This document shows positions 23,514 to 30,822 of a stretch of 30,822 bases of DNA, piece after piece. The DNA comes from Christensenella sp. UBA1385 (GTDB taxonomy: Bacteria > Bacillota > Clostridia > Christensenellales > Aristaeellaceae). Where the stretch lies: contig DBQV01000002.1 of the NCBI GenBank assembly GCA_002305755.1, positions 1 to 30,822 of the forward strand, written 5' to 3'. Every line of letters begins with the position of its first letter. Within the stretch, counting starts at the first letter, position 1. The translations under genes were made by a program, and so were the position numbers. The notes under the pieces were generated by a model. It saw only the letters and a list, made by a program, of their open reading frames with translations, did not search any database and was not told the DNA's origin.

Positions 23514-23523
23514 CGGAGGATTC

Positions 23524-24426
23524 ATGCCAAAGGCTAAACGCAAGGGCCAGAAAGGCAATTTTCACCAGACGCTGACCCCGCTGCTTTTCTTGAGCCCCAA
23601 TGCTTTGATATTTGTTGTCTTCATCATCATTCCGGCTGTGCAGGGCCTGCGCATGTCCGTGATGGATTGGAGCATCCTGGGCACGCCCAAATACATCGGA
23701 TTGCGCAACTTTGAAAGGCTGCTGCGCGACCGCGTCTTCGGCATCACGGTGCGCAATACGGTGGTGTATTCCTTGTTCATGGTGCTGCTGATCACCGTAT
23801 TCTCGCTGCTGCTGGCGCTGCTGCTGTACCGCAACACGCTCAGGGGGGAGAGACTGTTCCGCTCGGCTTTCTATCTGCCGTCTCTGCTCAGCATGATCAC
23901 CGTCGGCATCGCCTGGCGCTTTATCATGGGCGACGAAATGGGCATCATCAACTATGTGCTGCGTGCCTGGGGCGCCGGGGAAGTGGGATGGCTTTCCGAT
24001 CCGAAATTCGCCATGGGCAGCGTGATCTTCGTATCCGTCTGGGCGCAGGCGGGGTACTATATGGTGATCATGATCTCCGGCCTGCAGGCCATCCCGCAGG
24101 AGCTCTATGAGGCCGCAACGATCGACGGCTGCGGCAGGAAGCAAAGCTTCTGGCATATCACTCTGCCCATGCTCAAGAGCACGGTGCTGGTGGTGATCGT
24201 GCTGGCCACCATCAGCTCCTTCAAGGCCTATGAGCTGATCAATGTGATGACGGGCGGAGGGCCCGGCTATTCCACCAAGTTCATCGTGCAGCAGGTATAC
24301 CAGGTGGCCTTTACGGAGGACAGGATGGGCTACGCTTCCGCCATGTCCGTGGTGCTCATGGCGATCATCGGCGTGTTCACGCTGCTTCAGTTTAAGCTGA
24401 CGGGAAAGGAGCAGGACTATGAGTAG
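23524..24426 (+). CDS. Sugar ABC transporter permease (UgpA/LacF/MalF type)
   Basis: The 300-residue inner-membrane protein has about six membrane helices (first at about 22-44) and the EAA loop YEAATIDGCGRKQSFWHITLP (195-215) that docks onto the ATPase. It forms the transport channel with the next gene product. GGAGGA three bases before ATG 23524 supports this start; an in-frame ATG at 23479 lies within the attenuator hairpin and was rejected. The stop overlaps the start of the second permease. Confidence 0.95.
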   Translation: MPKAKRKGQKGNFHQTLTPLLFLSPNALIFVVFIIIPAVQGLRMSVMDWSILGTPKYIGLRNFERLLRDRVFGITVRNTVVYSLFMVLLITVFSLLLALLLYRNTLRGERLFRSAFYLPSLLSMITVGIAWRFIMGDEMGIINYVLRAWGAGEVGWLSDPKFAMGSVIFVSVWAQAGYYMVIMISGLQAIPQELYEAATIDGCGRKQSFWHITLPMLKSTVLVVIVLATISSFKAYELINVMTGGGPGYSTKFIVQQVYQVAFTEDRMGYASAMSVVLMAIIGVFTLLQFKLTGKEQDYE

Positions 24427-25246
24427 ACCGTCACGACGCCATCCTGCTTTGAAGTATCTGGCGCTGGCGCTGTTGGGGGCGCTGTTCCTTTTTCCCGTGC
24501 TTTGGGTCGTGCTCTCCTCCTTCAAGCCGCAGCAGGAGCTGTTCCGGGTGCCGCAGACGCTGCTGCCAAACCGCTGGACCCTTGACAACTACCTGTTCTC
24601 CTTTTCTCAGGGCGACTTTGGCCTCAACATCAAAAACAGCGCCATCGTTTCCGTCACCTCCACCTTGCTGGCCGTGATCATCAACACGATGGCGGGCTAT
24701 GCGCTGTCAAAGTTTATTTTTCCGGGGCGCGATCTGATCTTCGGTGTGATGATCGCCACGCTGATGATCCCCCTGCAGGTGATCATGGTGCCCATCTTTC
24801 TGCAGCTCAAGGGGCTGGGGCTACTCAACACGCTGCTGGGCATCATTATACCGCCCGCGGCTACGCCCACCGGTATCTTCTTGGCCAGGCAGTACATGAC
24901 CACGCTGCCCAATTCGATGATCGAAGCGGCGCGAATCGACGGCGCGGGGGAGGGTTACCTTTTCATGCGCATCATCCTGCCGCTTTCAAAGCCCATCGTG
25001 GCGACACTGACCATCTTCTCGTTCATGTGGCGGTGGAACGACTATCTCTGGCCCCTGATCGTGATCACCAACAACCGGCTGCAGACCCTGCAGCAGGCGC
25101 TGGCCGGCTTTGTGGGGCAGCTGCAGATCAACTGGTCCAGCCTGCTGGCCATGACCACCGTCTCGATGATCCCCGTGACAGCCGTTTTCCTTGTGTTCCA
25201 GCGATATTTCATGATCGGCATTGCGGCCGGTTCTGTGAAGGGATAA
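24419..25246 (+). CDS. Sugar ABC transporter permease (UgpE/LacG/MalG type)
   Basis: The 275-residue protein has six membrane helices, starting at about 12-32. It carries the typical VLSSFKP segment (31-37) and the EAA loop SMIEAARIDGAGEGYLFMRI (166-185). It pairs with the preceding permease; the genes overlap by eight bases, which couples their translation. GH31 follows after four bases. No ATP-binding subunit is encoded in the operon, so a shared MsiK/MsmK-like ATPase elsewhere in the genome is expected for transport. Confidence 0.95.
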   Translation: MSRPSRRHPALKYLALALLGALFLFPVLWVVLSSFKPQQELFRVPQTLLPNRWTLDNYLFSFSQGDFGLNIKNSAIVSVTSTLLAVIINTMAGYALSKFIFPGRDLIFGVMIATLMIPLQVIMVPIFLQLKGLGLLNTLLGIIIPPAATPTGIFLARQYMTTLPNSMIEAARIDGAGEGYLFMRIILPLSKPIVATLTIFSFMWRWNDYLWPLIVITNNRLQTLQQALAGFVGQLQINWSSLLAMTTVSMIPVTAVFLVFQRYFMIGIAAGSVKG

Positions 25247-25250
25247 ACCT

Positions 25251-27623
25251 ATGAAGCATACGATCAGCGAACTTTCATCCTTCGAAAAGCGGGGAGAAAG
25301 GCTTTGTTTCCGCGGCCTTGGGGGTGAGATCCTCTTCGGCCTTTATGAGGAAGGCGTCGTCCGTGTCAGCTATGTTTTTGAAGGCGCGGCGGCGGCGCCT
25401 GAGGAGGAGGCGGCCTCTGACTTTATCACGCAGGGAAGGCCCTTTCTGCCCTGGCCCGGGGAGGTGCTCGAAGACGAAAATGGCTTTATGCTGCGGCCCG
25501 GGGGAGACCTGACGCTCAGGCTTGAAAAAAAGTTCGGCATCGTGTCGCTGTGGCGGGGCGAATCGCTGCTTCACGGCGGCCGCATCGGCGGGGACGATCT
25601 TGTGGTGCCGCAGACGCCCGTGCGCCTGATCGAGGACGGAGGCAGAAGCCTGGTCAGGTTCAATTTCGCGCTGCGTCCGGACGATGAATTCTATGGGCTT
25701 GGCGACAAGGCCGGCTATCCCAACCGCCGCGGGCAGCGCTTCGCGATGTTCAACCGCGATTCGCTGGGCTATGACGCCGAGCGCTCCGACCCGCTGTACA
25801 AATCCATCCCCTTCCTCATCAAGGTGAACCGGTCGCAGGAAGGCTTCCTCGGCCTGCTGTTCCCGCTGCCGGGCCTTCGCGCGGTGGATCTTGGCCGGGA
25901 AAGCCCCTTCTATTACGCGGCGGAATCCGATGGGGGGCCCTGTGATTACTGCCTGATCGCCGGGGAAAGCTATGGCAGGGTGGTGGAGGCCTACTGCCGT
26001 CTTACGGGCCTGCCCGCGCTGGCCCCCCTGTTCAGCTTCGGCTTTCTGGGCTCCTCCATGAACTATCTGGAGCCGGACGACGCGCCCGGACGCGTGCTCG
26101 ATTATTTTGACCGCGCCCAGCGGGAAGACATTCCCTGCGAAGGCATGTATTTTTCTTCCGGCTACCTGAAAGCGCCGGACGGCAAGCGCTACGCCTTTAT
26201 CTGGAACGAGGACAAGTTCCCCGCACACGCGGATTACATGCTGGCCCTCGCGCGGCGCGGCTATCATATCATCATGAACCTCAAGCCCGGCATACTGGTC
26301 AGCCACCCCTGGTTCCGGGAGCTGGATGAGAAGGGCTATCTGATACGAGACCGGCACGGGAAGACCTATGTGGAGTACTTCTGGGGCGGGGCGGCCGGCT
26401 TTGTGGATTTTACCAACCCCGAGGCCGTGCAGTGGTGGAAGGAACAGATCAAACGCTGCTACTGTGACGCGGGCTGCGCAGGCATCTGGAATGACAACAA
26501 TGAGCTGGAGCTGGAAGACAGCAGCCTGCCGGTCTATCCTTTGCGCTCGCAGTACCCCGCGCTGATGTGCAGAGCCTCCTACGAGGCGTTCAAGGAGCGC
26601 TTCCCCACCCTGCGGCCCTGGATCTACTCCCGGGCCGGTTCCAGCGGCCTGCAGCGGTATGCCCGCACATGGACGGGCGACAACACGAGCGAGTTTTCCA
26701 CCCTGCGGTTCAACCAATATATGGGGCTCAGCCTGGGGCTGTGCGGCCTTCCGTTCTATGGGCACGATCTGGGCGGGTTCTTCGGCAGGACGCCCGGGGA
26801 AGAGCTGCTGCTGCGCAGCTGCGAAACGGCCGTCTTCCAGCCGCGCTTCGTTATCCACTCATGGCGCGAAGACGGAGAGCCGACCGAACCGTGGACCTAT
26901 CCTGCCGCGCTGCCCCTGATCAGAAAGCTGATCCACGCGCACTACCGCTTTCTCCCTTATCTCTATGACTGCGCCATCCAGGCTTCGCTGACGGGCTATC
27001 CAATCGAGCGCATGCTGCGGCTCGAGTTCCCCAAGGACGCCTCGCTGTCCGAGAAGGATGCCAACATGCTGTGCGGGCCCTTCGTGCTGAAGGTGCAGGC
27101 GGTGGATGAGGGGCTCAAAAGCGTGCCCGTGCGCCTGCCGGAGGGCGCCGCCTGGTTTGATCCGAGAGAAGGCAGGGCCCTGCGCGGTGGACAGAGCATC
27201 GACAAGGCGGTGCCTATCGACGGCGATCCGCACTTCCTGATCCGCCTGGGATCGGTGATACCGACCGTGGCCAAAGCGGCCCGGCTCGAAACGGCGCTGC
27301 CGCAGGAAACGGAGCTGCTTGTTTATCCCGCTCTGCCCGGGGAGAGCGCCGTCTTTGATCACTTTGAGGACGATGGGGTGACGGAGCTCTCGCAGGGGCA
27401 GTTCAATCAATACAGGTTCACGGTGGAACACGGCCGGCTGCGGGTGGAGCGGCTGCTGCTGGGAGTGCGCGGCACGCGCGGGCCTCGGCTGCATCGGCTC
27501 GTGCTGCCGCAGGGCTTCACTTTCCGCGAAAACGGATCGGGAAGCTGCGCCTACGATCCCGAAGGAGAGGAACTGGGTCATTCCCTCTACCTTGAGATCG
27601 ACGGGGAGTGGCAGCTCGGCTGA
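25251..27623 (+). CDS. Glycoside hydrolase family 31 (alpha-glucosidase/alpha-xylosidase type)
   Basis: The 790-residue enzyme has an N-terminal beta-sandwich (about 1-250, with FYGLGDKAG), a catalytic barrel (about 255-600) and C-terminal beta domains. The nucleophile is Asp415 in GIWNDNNE and the general acid is Asp477 in WTGDN; HSWREDGEPTEPW (536-548) is a further family signature. No signal peptide is present, so it works in the cytoplasm on an imported oligosaccharide with alpha linkages. AAGGGA about seven bases before ATG 25251, with only four bases after the permease stop, places it in the transporter operon. GH31 members also act on alpha-xylosides and sulfoquinovosides, so the precise substrate is not fixed. 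Confidence 0.93.
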   Translation: MKHTISELSSFEKRGERLCFRGLGGEILFGLYEEGVVRVSYVFEGAAAAPEEEAASDFITQGRPFLPWPGEVLEDENGFMLRPGGDLTLRLEKKFGIVSLWRGESLLHGGRIGGDDLVVPQTPVRLIEDGGRSLVRFNFALRPDDEFYGLGDKAGYPNRRGQRFAMFNRDSLGYDAERSDPLYKSIPFLIKVNRSQEGFLGLLFPLPGLRAVDLGRESPFYYAAESDGGPCDYCLIAGESYGRVVEAYCRLTGLPALAPLFSFGFLGSSMNYLEPDDAPGRVLDYFDRAQREDIPCEGMYFSSGYLKAPDGKRYAFIWNEDKFPAHADYMLALARRGYHIIMNLKPGILVSHPWFRELDEKGYLIRDRHGKTYVEYFWGGAAGFVDFTNPEAVQWWKEQIKRCYCDAGCAGIWNDNNELELEDSSLPVYPLRSQYPALMCRASYEAFKERFPTLRPWIYSRAGSSGLQRYARTWTGDNTSEFSTLRFNQYMGLSLGLCGLPFYGHDLGGFFGRTPGEELLLRSCETAVFQPRFVIHSWREDGEPTEPWTYPAALPLIRKLIHAHYRFLPYLYDCAIQASLTGYPIERMLRLEFPKDASLSEKDANMLCGPFVLKVQAVDEGLKSVPVRLPEGAAWFDPREGRALRGGQSIDKAVPIDGDPHFLIRLGSVIPTVAKAARLETALPQETELLVYPALPGESAVFDHFEDDGVTELSQGQFNQYRFTVEHGRLRVERLLLGVRGTRGPRLHRLVLPQGFTFRENGSGSCAYDPEGEELGHSLYLEIDGEWQLG

Positions 27624-27653
27624 GGAAATCCGAAAGACTCTGGCGAAACGCGG

Positions 27654-27686
27654 GGCGGATTTGGGGCAAAGAGCTCCGAATCCGCC
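27654..27686 (+). other. Hairpin after the GH31 gene
   Basis: GGCGGATT (27654-27661) pairs with AATCCGCC (27679-27686). The stem continues inward to about 14 pairs around loop AAAGA. No T-run follows, so it is a weak terminator or an mRNA 3' stabiliser. AAATCCG at 27626-27632 could alternatively pair with 27656-27662. Confidence 0.6.
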
Positions 27687-27696
27687 AAGCGGTCCA

Positions 27697-27725
27697 TTTA
27701 CCGATGGGTGAGCTTCCTGTATACT
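27697..27725 (+). promoter_or_regulatory. ABC-F gene promoter
   Basis: TTTACC (27697-27702), a 17-base spacer and TATACT (27720-27725). Transcription should start near 27732. Confidence 0.68.
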
Positions 27726-27731
27726 GATCAG

Positions 27732-27751
27732 TCGCATGGCAAAGCATGCGA
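27732..27751 (+). other. 5'-terminal hairpin of the ABC-F message
   Basis: TCGCATG (27732-27738) and CATGCGA (27745-27751) form a seven-pair stem with loop GCAAAG right at the predicted 5' end of the message. Likely roles are mRNA stability or operator function. Confidence 0.5.
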
Positions 27752-27779
27752 AGCGATACGCTCGGGAAAGGGAAACGAT

Positions 27780-29381
27780 ATGCTCACGGTCACCGATCTG
27801 GGTCTGCAGTTCGCGGACAGAAAGCTATTTCAGCACGTCAACTTAAAATTTGTTCCCGGCAACTGCTACGGCATTATCGGCGCTAACGGGGCGGGAAAGT
27901 CCTCGTTCCTCAGGATACTGTCCGGCGAGATGGAGCCAAGCTCAGGCGAGGTCAGCCTGTCCAAGGGTGAAAGGATGAGCGTGCTGGGGCAGGATCACTA
28001 CGCCTTCGACGCGCATACGGCGCTGGATACGGTGATATTGGGCAATCCAAGACTCTACGAGATCGAGCGCGAAAAGGAAGAGATCTACTCAAAGCCCGAT
28101 TTTTCCGATGAGGACGGCGAGCGCGCCGCCGCGCTGGAAGGTGAGTTCGCGGAGCTGGGCGGCTGGACGATGGAAGCGGACGCCGCCACGCTGCTCAACT
28201 CGCTGGGCATCCCGGAAGCCCTTCATCAGCAGAAGATGAGCGCGCTGGCGGGCCGGGAAAAGGTAAAGGTGATACTCGCACAGGCGCTGTTCGGCCATCC
28301 GGACGTGCTGATCCTGGACGAGCCGACCAACGATCTGGATATCGCGGCCATCGCCTGGCTGGAAGAATTCCTGATCAACTATGAGGGCGTGGTCATCGTG
28401 GTGTCGCATGACCGACACTTCCTCAACAATGTCTGCACCTATATCGCGGATGTGGATTTCGGCCGCATCAAGCTGTACACGGGCAACTACGATTTCTGGT
28501 ATCAGTCCAGCCAGCTGGCCCTGCAGATGCAAAAGGAACAGAACAAAAAGCGGGAGGAGCAGCGGAAGGCGCTGCAGACCTTCATCGAGCGGTTTTCGGC
28601 CAATGCCTCAAAGTCGAGGCAGGCCACCTCCCGCAAGAAGTTGCTGGAAAAAATATCGGTGGATGAGATCGAGCCCTCCAACCGCCGCTACCCTTTTATC
28701 ACCTTCCAGAAGAACCGCGACGCGGGCAATGAGATCCTGAGGGTGGACGGGCTTGCCAGGTTTGTAGACGGTGTGAAAGCTTTCGATAAGGTAAGCTTTA
28801 CCGTGGGCAAAGGTGATAAAATCGCCTTCGTGGGAAATGAAAATGCCATCAGCGCCCTGTTTGAGGTGCTGGCGGGCGAGGCGGAAGCGGATTTCGGGGA
28901 ACACAGGTGGGGCGTCACCATCACGGCCTCTTACTTTCCCAAGGATCACTCGCCCTTTTTCCCAAAGGATGAGCCCCTGAGCATACTGGACTGGCTTAGA
29001 CAGTTTTCCCTGGACGACACCACCGATACCTACCTGCGCGGCTTCCTGGGCAAGATGCTCTTTTCCGGGGATGAGGTGTTCAAAAGCTCTGCCGTCCTTT
29101 CGGGCGGCGAAAAGGTGCGTTGCATGCTGGCGCGTATGATGCTGAAGGAAGGCAACGTGCTCCTGATGGATCAGCCGACCAACCATCTTGATCTTGAGAC
29201 CATCACGGCGCTCAACAACGGCATGTCCGATTTCAGCGGCAATATCCTGTTTACCTCGCACGACCACGAGCTCATCAGCTCCGTCGCCAACCGCGTGATC
29301 GATCTTTCGCCGGACGGCATGGTGGATTTCCGCGGCAGCTACGACGAGTATCTGCAAAAGAAGCTGGGCATACAGGTCTGA
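27780..29381 (+). CDS. ABC-F family ATPase (ribosome-associated, YkpA/YbiT-like)
   Basis: The 533-residue soluble protein has two ATPase domains joined by a charged helical linker (about 240-305), with no membrane segment: the ABC-F layout of proteins that bind the ribosomal E site and rescue or regulate translation. Domain 1 has Walker A GANGAGKSS (34-42), signature LAGRE (156-160), Walker B LILDEP (177-182) and switch His210. Domain 2 has GNENAISAL (352-360) in place of Walker A, a canonical LSGGE signature (440-444), MDQP (463-466) as Walker B and switch His494. Thus one composite site is canonical and the other degenerate. It is monocistronic. Resistance to an antibiotic is possible but not indicated. 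Start ATG 27780 follows AAAGGG. Confidence 0.92.
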   Translation: MLTVTDLGLQFADRKLFQHVNLKFVPGNCYGIIGANGAGKSSFLRILSGEMEPSSGEVSLSKGERMSVLGQDHYAFDAHTALDTVILGNPRLYEIEREKEEIYSKPDFSDEDGERAAALEGEFAELGGWTMEADAATLLNSLGIPEALHQQKMSALAGREKVKVILAQALFGHPDVLILDEPTNDLDIAAIAWLEEFLINYEGVVIVVSHDRHFLNNVCTYIADVDFGRIKLYTGNYDFWYQSSQLALQMQKEQNKKREEQRKALQTFIERFSANASKSRQATSRKKLLEKISVDEIEPSNRRYPFITFQKNRDAGNEILRVDGLARFVDGVKAFDKVSFTVGKGDKIAFVGNENAISALFEVLAGEAEADFGEHRWGVTITASYFPKDHSPFFPKDEPLSILDWLRQFSLDDTTDTYLRGFLGKMLFSGDEVFKSSAVLSGGEKVRCMLARMMLKEGNVLLMDQPTNHLDLETITALNNGMSDFSGNILFTSHDHELISSVANRVIDLSPDGMVDFRGSYDEYLQKKLGIQV

Positions 29382-29395
29382 CATCTGACAGCGTA

Positions 29396-29433
29396 CGAGG
29401 CCCCGGGGAGCATCGCTTGCTCCGGGAGCCTCG
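29396..29433. terminator. Hairpin between the convergent ABC-F and repeat-protein genes
   Basis: CGAGGC (29396-29401) pairs with GCCTCG (29428-29433), and GGAGCA with TGCTCC inside, separated by small bulges. No T-run follows in either direction, so I call it a two-way terminator with moderate confidence. Confidence 0.55.
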
Positions 29434-29441
29434 ATGCTGAA

Positions 29442-30822
29442 TCAGTTGAATAATTTTTTCAATTTGTTAAGAAATCCATCTTCCTGCGGTATCGCTTCTT
29501 CAGCGACGACTTCCTTTTCCTTTCGGATGGCAGGCGTGGTGATGACAAACTGTACGCGGGCTATTTCTCCGTTGCGCGCGTCAACGAAGGAGACAGTGGG
29601 GATGTCGCCGCCAAAGCGCTCAGCGATCAGATTGTCAGCTTCATCGACGATGCGGGCATCCATCCCGACAGCCTCCGTCCTGAAGGCGGTGGTGCCGTCT
29701 TTCATTTCCCCGGCACCGTCGAGCAGCTTTTCGGTTCCGCTCAGCAACCTGCCAAGGCCCATGCTGCCGTCCGAGTCACCGGCCCGATACAGGCCCGCCA
29801 GTTTGTCGGCGCCTTCCAGAAGTTCGCTGCCGCCCTTTTCAGCATCTCCTACGCCCGCCGCATAATCCATAAGGCCCTGATAGAAAGTCATCGCATCATC
29901 CAGGGAAGCTCTTAAATCTGCCAGAGCCTGATAGGCCTTGCCGTCCTTGCCGTTTTCGGCAAGAGCGGCTGCCACGCTGTTCAGATAGCGGCTGCTACGC
30001 TTTTGATCGGCCACCTCCTGCCTGATGACGGACTGGACCTTGGAAGACTGCATCTGCGCACTCAGGTTTTGCTGTATCTTGCTTTGAACCTCGGCCGAGC
30101 GCAGCTGCTGGGCGATGTTCTGCTCGATCTGCTTCTGCGCCTCCGCTCCTTTCATCTGAGCTGATACTTCCTCCTCAATCAGCTGCTGCACTTCGTGTCC
30201 ATTCATTTTTTCGGAGGCAGCGGATCGGATCATCGCCTGCATTTCTCTGCTTTGCAGCTGATCCGAGATTTCGGCTTCCATGCGGGCGGTCACTTCATCA
30301 GTTGCCATTCGCGCCCTGACTTCGGATTCTATCTGCGCCTGCGCCTCATCCTCAGTTAGTTTAGCTTCCACAAGAGAGCTGATTTCTTTGTCCGTCATGG
30401 TGTTCAGCTGATTCAAGATGGCGGATAAGATTTCTTCTCTCGCTGCCTGCTCCACCAGCGGCCTGATTTCCCTTTGGGCGGCATCTTCTGCCTGGTCGCG
30501 GTTTTCCGGCAAGGCGACCTGTTCAGCGGTTTTTTGGTCGATCAGTGCCTGCACCTCGTTTTGCGCCATTCGGTCGGCTACCTGTTGGGAAATCAGCTGC
30601 CTGGTTTCCGCTGAGGCTATCCGCTCATCGGTCAGGCTTTCGATCTGGGCCTGCACTGGCGTAGAGGCCATCTTTTCGCGGACCATGGCCTCAATTGTTT
30701 CGGAAAGGCTTGGTTCATCTGCGTAAGCGGAGGTAAGCAGCAGCCGCAGCAGGGCTGAAGTGCTTGTTTCTCCTTCGGCCGGTTCGGCGGTTGGGGCAGG
30801 GGCGCTTGTCTGCTTAGGCTCG
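29442..30822 (-). CDS. Repeat-rich helical protein, 5' end beyond the window
   Basis: The frame is open to the right edge, so only the C-terminal part of at least 459 residues is seen; an internal ATG at 30686 is not a real start. It begins with a Pro/Ala/Thr/Glu-rich stretch (..APAPTAEPAEGETST..), then about fourteen 17-residue units (29994-30713), typified by HEVQQLIEEEVSAQMKG. A second helical region follows with GGSELLEGADKLAGLY and LLSGTEKLLDGAGEMKDGT repeats, and a C-terminal segment with PTVSFVDARNGEIARVQFVI. This tail resembles extracytoplasmic heptad-repeat parts of YhgE/Pip- and MMPL-associated proteins of Clostridia (from memory, uncertain). The window shows no membrane helix; one may lie upstream. 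Confidence 0.72.
   Translation of the reverse strand, partial: EPKQTSAPAPTAEPAEGETSTSALLRLLLTSAYADEPSLSETIEAMVREKMASTPVQAQIESLTDERIASAETRQLISQQVADRMAQNEVQALIDQKTAEQVALPENRDQAEDAAQREIRPLVEQAAREEILSAILNQLNTMTDKEISSLVEAKLTEDEAQAQIESEVRARMATDEVTARMEAEISDQLQSREMQAMIRSAASEKMNGHEVQQLIEEEVSAQMKGAEAQKQIEQNIAQQLRSAEVQSKIQQNLSAQMQSSKVQSVIRQEVADQKRSSRYLNSVAAALAENGKDGKAYQALADLRASLDDAMTFYQGLMDYAAGVGDAEKGGSELLEGADKLAGLYRAGDSDGSMGLGRLLSGTEKLLDGAGEMKDGTTAFRTEAVGMDARIVDEADNLIAERFGGDIPTVSFVDARNGEIARVQFVITTPAIRKEKEVVAEEAIPQEDGFLNKLKKLFN
29994..30713 (-). repeat. Tandem array of 17-residue (51-base) units
   Basis: About fourteen in-frame units with consensus x-E-V-Q-x-x-I-x-x-x-V-x-x-x-M-x-S/G: hydrophobic residues at positions 3, 7, 11 and 15. 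Clear copies are at both ends of the array; two or three central ones (about residues PENRDQ to LNTMTD) are degenerate, with one two-residue insertion. DNA copies have diverged, so the expansion is old. Confidence 0.85.

Noticed and set aside
25275..26858. Long minus-strand frame opposite GH31
   Set aside because: Antisense artefact of GC-rich coding sequence; the plus strand has all GH31 motifs.
28608..29384. Minus-strand frame opposite the ABC-F gene
   Set aside because: No ribosome site or family motif; it overlaps conserved ABC-F coding sequence.
1..30822. CRISPR arrays, insertion sequences, phage genes, origin of replication
   Set aside because: No regularly spaced repeats, transposase, integrase, terminal repeats or DnaA-box clusters were seen.

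Overview
The window reads as a chromosomal piece of a GC-rich, Gram-positive-type member of the Clostridia (Bacillota). Three things point there: RNase J, a YlbF-family protein, a CD1247-type zinc-ribbon protein and long-form HPF are typical of that class; ribosome binding sites are strong AGGAGG-like sequences; and a recognisable sigma-A promoter precedes most transcription units. Cell-shape and GerMN-domain proteins suggest a rod that may sporulate, but no gene here proves sporulation. I cannot fix the family from sequence alone. I saw no transposase, phage gene, CRISPR array or complete tRNA/rRNA gene.

Left third (1-8482, all plus strand): a small RseC-type membrane protein, RNase J, a YlbF-family protein, the transglycosylase MltG, an M24 Xaa-Pro-type peptidase, elongation factor P and a CD1247-type acidic zinc-ribbon protein. 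A terminator and a new promoter follow, then an OmpR-type response regulator whose gene overlaps its sensor kinase. These are RNA decay, peptidoglycan, proline-peptide and translation housekeeping genes plus an envelope-type two-component system.

Middle (8613-15725, minus strand): a four-gene operon driven by an extended -10 promoter at about 13103-13130. In transcription order it encodes a three-helix membrane protein with a C-terminal His/Cys motif, a DUF6062-like Cys-rich protein, a secreted single-GerMN protein and a lipoprotein with three GerMN domains. Upstream lies yitT-like/dnaX, a tightly coupled pair. From 15883 come divergent hpf (with a candidate sigma-H promoter), convergent cca, and a solitary DNA methyltransferase whose promoter shares its -35 box with the cca promoter. 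A divergent MreB/Mrl-family gene and rpmB (L28) follow.

Right third (21040-30822): a sugar-uptake locus with a divergent AraC-type regulator, a substrate-binding protein, two permeases and a GH31 glycosidase. It has no ATPase gene, so a shared ATPase encoded elsewhere is expected. Next is an ABC-F translation factor in which one of the two composite ATP sites looks degenerate in all three of its motifs. At the right edge is the 3' part of a protein built from about fourteen 17-residue tandem repeats.

The observations I rate highest are the one-sided ABC-F, the 17-residue repeat array, the MreB-like protein lacking usual ATPase residues, the cca/methyltransferase promoters with overlapping -35 boxes, the candidate sigma-H promoter of hpf, and the GerMN/DUF6062/membrane-protein operon.
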